Part shown: positions 58,436 to 64,000 of the stretch, piece by piece
Layout of the letters: the number at the start of each line of letters is the position of its first letter
How positions within the stretch are numbered: position 1 is the stretch's first letter
Source of the DNA: Actinomadura sp. K4S16
Lineage (GTDB): Bacteria; Actinomycetota; Actinomycetes; Streptosporangiales; Streptosporangiaceae
Assembly: GCF_008327685.1 (NCBI RefSeq)
Contig: NZ_BDDE01000015.1
Span: 434,001 to 498,000, forward strand
DNA length: 64,000 bases
Reading direction: 5' to 3'
The notes under the pieces: model-generated
Told to the model about the DNA's origin: nothing
The model's database searches: none
Seen by the model: only the letters and a program-made list of their open reading frames with translations
Position numbers and translations under genes: made by a program

Positions 58436-59308
58436 TCATCCGGGACCGAACAGCGCGGTGCACAGGGATCGGAGGCGGTCCGGGCCGTCCTCGGCGGGCA
58501 GCACGGTGAGGACGGGGTCCGGGGACGGGTCGTGGCGCAGCCGCACCTCCACCTCGCGCCGCGCGGGCTCGTCGGCGCCCTGAGCGGCGGCGATGTCCCG
58601 CAGGCCCACGGAGACGACCTCGGGGACCTCGACGACGAGGGGCTGCTCGCCGGCGGGGAGCTCGTCCAGCCAGAGGTCGAGCACGTGGTGGGCGAGACCG
58701 TTCAGCAGGCGGCCCCAGGGTTCGAGGAGGCTCGGCGGGACGTCCTCGGTCTGGAGCTCGGGGAGGCCGAACCTGGCGAGCCCCTTGGTGGTGATGTACG
58801 CGCCGTCACGGCCGGTGGTGTGCGGGAGGAGCATCCAGTCGGTGAGCCGGACGGCGCCGTCCGGCCCCGGAAGGGAGCGGAACAGCCGGTCCCGCGTGAG
58901 GACCTGCGGCGTGAAGACGTCGACCACCGGGGCGGACGCGGCGGCGCCGACCGCGCCCGCGACGGCGCGGGCGGCCCACTCGTGCGCGGGCGGGTGCCCC
59001 GGCCGGTACGCGGCGCGGACGGCGAGGACGTGCGCCGCAGCGGCGACGGTATCCACCTCGGACGGCGCGCCGCCGTACGCGGCGAGCAAGTCGGCGGGCA
59101 GCGGCGGGAAGTCTTCCGCCGGGCGCTGGTCGAGGGTGAGCATGGGGCTGCCGAGCATGCCGAGGACGAGGTCGCGCAGGGGCGGCGAGGTGCGCCGCGC
59201 CACCTCCTCCAGGGCGAGCGCCGCCGGGTCGCGGATCGGCTCGGCGAGCGCCACGGCATAGGTGCCGTAGAGCGTCTCGGGTACCGGCAGCGTCAGCTTC
59301 TCACCCAA
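58436..59308 (-). CDS. hypothetical protein, likely operon partner of the Pro-rich gene
   Basis: About 290 residues, of no family I can name. Conserved-looking elements are LTLPVPETLYGTYAVALAEP near the start, PLRDLVLGMLGSPMLTLDQR, HVLAVRAAYRPGHPPAHEWA, and a C-terminal LVVEVPEVVSVGLRDIAAAQ. No signal peptide or membrane helix is visible. The start is uncertain: TTG at 59308 has GGGGGACGA upstream and the conserved-looking part begins right there; GTG at 59395, with GGGAGG only three bases away, would add 29 residues. It lies 130 bases downstream of the SpoIIE-type phosphatase gene and just upstream of the Pro-rich gene, all on one strand. Confidence 0.68.
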   Translation of the reverse strand: MGEKLTLPVPETLYGTYAVALAEPIRDPAALALEEVARRTSPPLRDLVLGMLGSPMLTLDQRPAEDFPPLPADLLAAYGGAPSEVDTVAAAAHVLAVRAAYRPGHPPAHEWAARAVAGAVGAAASAPVVDVFTPQVLTRDRLFRSLPGPDGAVRLTDWMLLPHTTGRDGAYITTKGLARFGLPELQTEDVPPSLLEPWGRLLNGLAHHVLDLWLDELPAGEQPLVVEVPEVVSVGLRDIAAAQGADEPARREVEVRLRHDPSPDPVLTVLPAEDGPDRLRSLCTALFGPG

Positions 59309-59437
59309 ATCGTCCCCCGGTGGGCCTCGACGAACGGCGACACCTTCGATCAGAACGAAGCGGACGTTGGAAAGTATCTGGCGCGAACGGGACACTTACC
59401 TCCCAAACCCGCGACCCGCTCCCTTGGGGTGGCGGCT

Positions 59438-61843
59438 TCAGCGGGGTGGGACTCGTTGTTCGAACCAGACGACCTTGCCGCCCTCGGTGCGGTGGGTGCC
59501 CCAGCGGGTGGAGAGGTGGCCGACGAGTTGGAGGCCGCGGCCGGACTCGTCGGTGGCGTCGGTGTGGCGCAGGTGGGGCATGTCGGCGCCGTCGTCGTGG
59601 ACCTCGCAGAGCAGCGTGCGTCCCTTGATCAGCCGGAGGCCGACCGACCCGGCGCCGTGGACGAGGGCGTTGGTGACGAGTTCGCTGACGAGCAGGCGGG
59701 CGGTGTCGGCGAGGTCGTCCAGGCCCCAGCCGGCGAGCCGGACGCCGACCTGCGCGCGGATCCACGGGACGCTGCCGGGCACGGGTTCGAGCTCCCAGGT
59801 GACGACGTCGTCGAGGGGGATGCCGTCGAACCCGACCGCGACGATGGCGATGTCGTCGGCGGGGGTGGGGGCGGCGAGGCCGTCGAGCAGGTCGTCGCAG
59901 GTGCGGTCGAGGTCGCCGGACGCCTCGGCCAGCCGGGCGCGCAGCTCCTCCAGGCCCGCGTCGATGTCGCGGTCGCGGCGTTCCAGGAGGCCGTCGGTGC
60001 ACAGCACGAGCTGGGACCCGTCCTCGACCTTGAACTCCGTCGTCTCGAACGGCTCGCCGCCGACGCCGACGGGCACGCCGGGCGGGACGGGCAGCACGCG
60101 GCTCTCCCCGTCCGCCGCGACGAGGACGGGCGGGACGTGCCCGGCGTTGGCGACCGTGCACCGCCGCTCGACCGGGTCGTAGACGGCGAACAGGCAGGTG
60201 GCGAGGTAGTCCTCGCCGAGGCGGCGGGCGAGGCCGTCGAGCTGGCGCAGCACCCGGTCGGGCCGCATGTCCTCGGCGGCGAGGGTGCGGACGGCGGTGC
60301 GCAGCTGGCCCATGATCGCGGCGGAGGTGAGGCCGTGCCCCATCACGTCGCCGACGACGAGGCCGAGCCGGCAGCCGGGCAGCGGGATGGCGTCGAACCA
60401 GTCGCCGCCGACCTGCGCGGCCTGCCCGGCGGGCCGGTAGCGGTAGCGGACGCGCGCCCCGGCGACGTCGGGCGGGTCGTCGGGGAGCATGCTGCGCTGC
60501 AGCTCCTCGGCGACCTGGACCTCGCGCCGGTACAGCCGCCCGTTGTCGACGCAGAGCGCGGCGCGCCGGGCGAGCTCGTCGACCATGGCGAGGTCGAGCT
60601 GGTCGAACGCGTGCCGGTCCTTCTTGCGGAGCAGCATGAACGTGCCGAGCACCCGGCCCCGCGCGATCAGCGGGACGACCAGCAGCGCGCGCCCGGCGAA
60701 CAGTGGCCGCGGGTCGCCGGCGCCGAACGCTGCGGCGAGCCGGGCGGCCTGCCCCTCGTCGACGCGCGGGATGTGCACGGGCCGCCCGGTGCGCATGGCC
60801 TGGACGAACGGGGTGCAGGACGGCAGGGAGAGCGGCTCGTCCTCGGGGACGGCGTCGTCCCAGCGGCCGGGCTCGTCGTTGTGCGCGACGGCGACGCGGC
60901 GCATGGGCGTGGTCTCGTCGACCTCGTCCGCGGGCGGCGCGGAGTCGGCGACGACGCTTTCGAGCAGTTCGACGGCGGCGAAGTCGGCGAGCCGCGGCAC
61001 GAGGACCTCGGCGAGCGTCCGGGCTGCCTGCAGGTGGTCGAGCGAGCTGCCGATCTGCTCGCCGGCCGCGCCGAGGAAGGCGAGCGGCTCCATCGCGTGG
61101 GGGAAGCCCCGCCGGGCGCGCGGCGGGAGGGCCGCCGGCGTGCGCGGCGCCGGCCGGGGCAGCGGGACGGTCGGCGCGGCGGCCGGGGCGGTCCTGGTCT
61201 GCGGGACGAGGGGCAGCCGGAGGGTCAGGCCCAGCGACACCGCCGGGCAGCCGAGGGCGAGCACCTGCGAGGCAATCGTCCCGAACTCGGCCGGGTCGAG
61301 CGCGGGCAGCAGTTCGGCGAGGCGGTCGGCGAACGGGGCCGCGAACGGGTCGGGCCCGTCAGGGGACGGGCCGGCGAGCGTCGGCTCGACCCGCAGCAGC
61401 CGGACGGTGGCCGGGCGGCGGGCGGCGCCGTCGGACGGGCCGGGCCCGGCGGGCGGGGCGAGCAGCAGGTCGCCGACGGTGATGCCGATCCCGTCGCGGC
61501 GCAGGCTGCGCAGGTCGGCGGCGAGCGCGAGGACCCTGACGCCGTGGTCGCCCGGGGCCCCGTCGATGGGGTAGACCCACCAGCCGATCTCGGCCGGCTC
61601 CCCGTTGTCGGCGCGGGGCAGGGTGCAGGCGCCGCACCAGACGTGCCCGAAGGCCTCCGGCTCGAAGGCGCCGCGGTGCTCGCGGGGCAGCCGGAGGAGA
61701 TCGCCGGGCGGGCGGCCGAGGGCCTGCGGCCGCGCGGCGCCGAACAGGTCGGCGGCGATATCGTCCCAGTGGCTGATGCGGCCGCGGTCGTTCACCATCA
61801 CGGCCGTCATCCTCGTGACGCCCAGCAGATCCGCGATCACCAT
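59438..61843 (-). CDS. SpoIIE-family protein phosphatase with PAS, GAF and HATPase domains
   Basis: An 801-residue signalling protein. A PAS-like domain (1-110) leads to a GAF domain (about 255-430, LGTFMLLRKKDRHAFDQLDL). The PP2C-type phosphatase domain (440-660) carries acidic metal ligands in QVGGDWFDAIPLPG, GLVVGDVMGHG and ADDIAIVAV. A C-terminal HATPase anti-sigma-like domain (about 683-801) has LADTARLLVSELVTNALVHG and ESGRGLQLVGHLS. It should dephosphorylate STAS antagonists, with its ATPase part acting as kinase or sigma-binding module. The partner may be the STAS protein at 49.7 kb. The ATG at 61843 follows GGGGGAGGGGGGCCGC. Confidence 0.9.
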   Translation of the reverse strand: MVIADLLGVTRMTAVMVNDRGRISHWDDIAADLFGAARPQALGRPPGDLLRLPREHRGAFEPEAFGHVWCGACTLPRADNGEPAEIGWWVYPIDGAPGDHGVRVLALAADLRSLRRDGIGITVGDLLLAPPAGPGPSDGAARRPATVRLLRVEPTLAGPSPDGPDPFAAPFADRLAELLPALDPAEFGTIASQVLALGCPAVSLGLTLRLPLVPQTRTAPAAAPTVPLPRPAPRTPAALPPRARRGFPHAMEPLAFLGAAGEQIGSSLDHLQAARTLAEVLVPRLADFAAVELLESVVADSAPPADEVDETTPMRRVAVAHNDEPGRWDDAVPEDEPLSLPSCTPFVQAMRTGRPVHIPRVDEGQAARLAAAFGAGDPRPLFAGRALLVVPLIARGRVLGTFMLLRKKDRHAFDQLDLAMVDELARRAALCVDNGRLYRREVQVAEELQRSMLPDDPPDVAGARVRYRYRPAGQAAQVGGDWFDAIPLPGCRLGLVVGDVMGHGLTSAAIMGQLRTAVRTLAAEDMRPDRVLRQLDGLARRLGEDYLATCLFAVYDPVERRCTVANAGHVPPVLVAADGESRVLPVPPGVPVGVGGEPFETTEFKVEDGSQLVLCTDGLLERRDRDIDAGLEELRARLAEASGDLDRTCDDLLDGLAAPTPADDIAIVAVGFDGIPLDDVVTWELEPVPGSVPWIRAQVGVRLAGWGLDDLADTARLLVSELVTNALVHGAGSVGLRLIKGRTLLCEVHDDGADMPHLRHTDATDESGRGLQLVGHLSTRWGTHRTEGGKVVWFEQRVPPR

Positions 61844-61956
61844 GCGGCCCCCCTCCCCCGAGCGGACGCCGCTCGAAGCTGCCCGGCAACACGCGGTAAG
61901 GGCGAAGCTACATGGTGTGAGGGCGGTTCGCTCGGGAACGGCGGAAAACCTCCGGG

Positions 61957-61970
61957 TGAGCACTCACTCA
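61957..61970. promoter_or_regulatory. candidate TetR operator
   Basis: TGAGCACTCACTCA, with inverted ends TGAG and CTCA and related inner bases, 50 bases upstream of the TetR start codon. Boxes of this look occur ahead of TetR genes in actinomycetes. It also sits about 115 bases upstream of the divergent SpoIIE-type phosphatase gene. Confidence 0.4.
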
Positions 61971-62019
61971 TTCGGTGCCGGCGTGCTAACGTCCACCGGG
62001 AAGGCGAGGTGGGACGCGG

Positions 62020-62763
62020 TTGGCGGCACGGACGGAGCCGATGCGGGAGCGGATCCTGGCGGCGGCGGTCACGGTGATCCAGGCGCGCGGCATCACGGCC
62101 GCGACGACCAAGGAGATCGCGCGGACCGCGGGCGTGTCCGAGGGCAGCCTCTACAACCACTTCGCGAACAAGACGGCGCTGTTCGCGGCGGCCCTGGCCG
62201 AGGTGACCGGGACGGCGCGCGCCGCGATGGCGGGGCTGCTCGGGTCCGTCGGGCAGGACACGGTGGAGGAGAACCTCACCCGCCTGGCGACCGAGATGGT
62301 CCGCTTCTACGGCGAGCTGCTGCCGATGACCGGGCCCGTCCTGGCCGATCCGGAGCTGATCGCCTGGCTGCGGGACAACGGCCCCGTGAAGGCGCAGCAG
62401 GAGGCCGCCGCCAAGGCGCGGGCCCGGACCAGGGCCCCCCGGAACGGCGAGCCGCCGCCTCCCGGAGCGCCCGGCGGTCCTCCGGCGGGGCCGCCCGGCG
62501 GGCCGACGGCGGGTCCGGTGATGGGCCACGCCGCCCTCATCGGGTACCTGGAGGCCGAGCGGAAGGCCGGGCGGCTGGCGGATGGCGCGCCTCTCCCGTT
62601 CATCGCCGCGGCGCTGCTGGGAGGCTGCCAGCAGCACGCCTTCCTGACCCGGCTGGCGGGCCCGGAGACGGTCGCGGCGGGCGCCGGGCTCCCGGCCGCT
62701 CCGGAGGAGTTCGCCGCCGCGCTGGTCGAGGCCGTCCTGGCGGGCCACCTCGCCGCCTCCTGA
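62020..62763 (+). CDS. TetR-family regulator with Pro/Gly insertion
   Basis: A 247-residue TetR/AcrR regulator. The helix-turn-helix is TTKEIARTAGVSEGSLYNHF with FANKTALFAAAL after it. The ligand domain is interrupted at about residues 138-165 by a flexible Pro/Gly/Ala segment (NGEPPPPGAPGGPPAGPPGG), which is longer than in related proteins and looks like a repeat expansion in an inter-helix loop. The ligand is unknown. The TTG start at 62020 follows GAGGTGGGACGCGG. It is divergent from the SpoIIE-type phosphatase gene and may control it. Confidence 0.83.
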   Translation: MAARTEPMRERILAAAVTVIQARGITAATTKEIARTAGVSEGSLYNHFANKTALFAAALAEVTGTARAAMAGLLGSVGQDTVEENLTRLATEMVRFYGELLPMTGPVLADPELIAWLRDNGPVKAQQEAAAKARARTRAPRNGEPPPPGAPGGPPAGPPGGPTAGPVMGHAALIGYLEAERKAGRLADGAPLPFIAAALLGGCQQHAFLTRLAGPETVAAGAGLPAAPEEFAAALVEAVLAGHLAAS

Positions 62764-63223
62764 CCGGAAGCAGGCATGACGAACCATCGCCCTAGAGGCC
62801 GCTTTTACCCAGCGGACGGCTGCGCGCCCCGCGCGGTGCGCCCAGGACCGACGGGTCCGGCTCTATACCGGGTGATCAGACCGCTTCGTCCAACTCGCCG
62901 CCCGGTGTGATGGACGCCACGTCAGACATGGCAACCTTTTGGCCCGTTCCATGCGTCTTACATGGCAGGAAGACCCACCGGCGGATGGGAAGCGCCCGAA
63001 GGGCACGCCCGCGACGTCCCGGGAACGGGGTCGCTCTGGCATCGCCGAAGCGCGCCGAACCCTCGGTCCACCCTCCATGCGAGGCCGAGGCATCACCGAA
63101 CCCGCCGGGAACGGTGGCACGTACCACTTGACGGGGGGCGGTCAGTCCGCCCGGTCCGCGCGTGCCCCCGACCACGCGCCATGCAACCGGCCCTTCACCG
63201 GGGCACTACCACGGGGAGCGACG
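62764..63223 (+). other. 460-base leader region of the sigR-type gene, with open in-frame extension
   Basis: No separate gene is convincing here. The reading frame of the downstream sigma factor stays open from about 62939 to its ATG without a stop, including an ATG at 63077 that would add 49 residues. In Streptomyces, SigR is also made as a longer unstable form from an upstream start, so this could encode such an isoform. The composition (GGGQSARSARAPDHAP) is only weakly protein-like. Confidence 0.4.
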
Positions 63224-63829
63224 ATGACCGCTGTCACCACGCCCGTCCACCGCAACGCCAAGGGCGACAACGGCCGCGACGCCGACGGCACCGCCACTGA
63301 GCGCCGCTACGAGCGCGACGTCCTGCCGCTTGCCGACCCGCTCTACATGAGCGCCGTCCGCATGACCCGCAACAGCGCCGACGCCGAGGACCTCGTCCAG
63401 GAGACCCTGGCCAAGGCCTACGTGAACTTCCACCAGTTCCAGGAAGGCACGAACCTCAAGGCGTGGCTGCACCGCATCCTCACCAACAACTTCATCAACA
63501 CCTACCGCAAGAAGCAGCGCGAGCCCCAGCGCGCCGGCTCCGAGGAGCTGGAGGAGTGGCAGCTCGCGCAGGCCGAGGCGCACGCGTCCGGCTTCCGGTC
63601 CGCCGAGTCCGAGGCCCTCGACCGCATCCCCGACTCCGAGGTGGTCGCCGCCCTGCGCGCCCTCCCCAAGGACTTCCGGGACGCCGTCTACCTCGCTGAC
63701 GTCGAGGGCTACCCCTACAAGGAGATCGCCGACATGATGGGCACCCCCATCGGCACCGTCATGTCCCGCCTCCACCGCGGCCGCAAGCAGCTCCGCGCCT
63801 CCCTCTCAGAGCACGTCCTCGCCGCGTAG
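63224..63829 (+). CDS. sigR: SigR-type (thiol-oxidative stress) ECF sigma factor
   Basis: A 201-residue ECF sigma factor of the SigR/SigH group. Region 2 is AEDLVQETLAKAYVNFHQFQ with NLKAWLHRILTNNFINTYRK, the signature of this group. Region 4 is DFRDAVYLADVEGYPYKEIA with GTPIGTVMSRLHRGRKQLRA. Such factors turn on thioredoxin, mycothiol and protease genes when a zinc anti-sigma (RsrA) is oxidised. The ATG at 63224 follows GGGGAGCGACG. The usual rsrA gene is not directly downstream: the next 171 bases hold only repeats, and anything further is outside the window. Confidence 0.9.
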   Translation: MTAVTTPVHRNAKGDNGRDADGTATERRYERDVLPLADPLYMSAVRMTRNSADAEDLVQETLAKAYVNFHQFQEGTNLKAWLHRILTNNFINTYRKKQREPQRAGSEELEEWQLAQAEAHASGFRSAESEALDRIPDSEVVAALRALPKDFRDAVYLADVEGYPYKEIADMMGTPIGTVMSRLHRGRKQLRASLSEHVLAA

Positions 63830-63839
63830 TAGGCGCCTT

Positions 63840-63865
63840 TCTCCTCCTTCGGGCCTGGCGGCCCT
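63840..63865 (+). repeat. 26-base direct repeat, copy 1
   Basis: Identical to 63886-63911. It begins TCTCCTCCTTC and contains the hairpin GGGCC-TGGC-GGCCC (63851-63864). Start-to-start spacing is 46 bases. It lies directly behind the SigR-type gene. Confidence 0.75.
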
Positions 63866-63885
63866 TGCTGTGCTTATTGCAGTGC

Positions 63886-63911
63886 TCTCCTCCTTCGGGC
63901 CTGGCGGCCCT
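63886..63911 (+). repeat. 26-base direct repeat, copy 2
   Basis: Exact second copy of 63840-63865, again with the small GGGCC/GGCCC hairpin. The following DNA (63912-64000) carries further short symmetric blocks (GGCTCGCCTTGGCGGCTCG at 63952-63970). It looks like extragenic repetitive DNA or a terminator array. Confidence 0.75.
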
Positions 63912-64000
63912 CCATCGTCGGGCACTGCGGGCGATCGCTGGCATCGCTCCGGCTCGCCTTGGCGGCTCGCTGCGCGATCAGGTTCTCGCACGCTCGAACC

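Noticed and set aside
59330..59430. Plus-strand peptide STNGDTFDQNEADVGKYLAR that looks protein-like.
   Set aside because: No start signal, and it lies in the promoter/leader of the minus-strand gene; the normal-looking composition is explained by lower local GC.
57506..62077. A plus-strand open frame of about 4.6 kb opposite the unknown pair and the SpoIIE-type phosphatase.
   Set aside because: It has antisense-shadow composition; the minus-strand genes show real motifs and ribosome binding sites.
63830..64000. Repeats at the right end as a CRISPR array.
   Set aside because: Only two copies, a 20-base interval, and hairpin-forming repeat content without cas genes; more like extragenic palindromes.
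1..64000. A secondary-metabolite gene cluster suggested by the SARP regulator, methyltransferases and monooxygenase.
   Set aside because: No synthase, synthetase, terpene cyclase or precursor-peptide gene is present, and these genes are scattered between housekeeping genes.

Overview
The window is very GC-rich, densely coding DNA with many GTG and some TTG starts, strong G/C bias at third codon positions and actinomycete-specific families: Scr1/DUF397 regulators, a SARP regulator, ECF42 sigma factors with YciI partners, a SigR-type sigma factor, a BldG-like STAS protein and an Spo0M-like protein. It reads as chromosome of a filamentous, sporulating actinomycete. Actinomadura or another Thermomonosporaceae/Streptosporangiales member is my inference, not something the sequence proves. 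I saw no rRNA, tRNA, CRISPR array, prophage or insertion sequence.

Left part (1-18.3 kb): a VOC/SnoaL pair faces a LuxR regulator. An AraC regulator and a methyltransferase follow, beside a lipoprotein gene broken by two frameshifts, and then a divergent O-methyltransferase. At 6.2-8.3 kb a TetR regulator and a latex clearing protein (rubber oxygenase) are divergent across two dyad-symmetric operator candidates. Next come a GNAT acetyltransferase, a secreted M1 peptidase, a VOC-YciI-ECF42 operon, YchJ, and a divergent MFS/ROK pair. A tightly overlapping three-gene operon carries the two halves of a Tm-1-type protein plus a cupin.

Middle (18.3-44.4 kb): four overlapping genes encode a MacB/FtsX-type ABC system, followed by a giant SARP/NB-ARC/TPR regulator. 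Then come a DHFR-like protein, an orphan Scr1 regulator, a second YciI-ECF42 locus, an FAD monooxygenase, a PLP dehydratase, a secreted serine hydrolase, an Hsp20/MerR heat-shock pair, a group 2 sigma factor, a TetR regulator, pyruvate carboxylase and a PadR-controlled membrane protein.

Right part (44.6-64 kb) is rich in signalling genes. It holds a small basic protein, a TetR regulator and a receptor-type Ser/Thr kinase with a SapA-like outer domain. A DUF397/Scr1/anti-sigma-type ATPase cluster follows, its Scr1 gene carrying a one-base frameshift. Then come a STAS antagonist, an M16 peptidase pair and an Spo0M-like protein with an unusual Pro/His-rich tail. A coiled-coil membrane protein, two unrecognised proteins, a multidomain SpoIIE phosphatase, a TetR regulator and a SigR-type sigma factor complete the window. 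The STAS protein, ATPase and phosphatase are the three parts of a partner-switching circuit, although they do not form one operon.

Most start sites were chosen from Shine-Dalgarno spacing and overlap with the upstream stop. Several are uncertain and are flagged in the entries.
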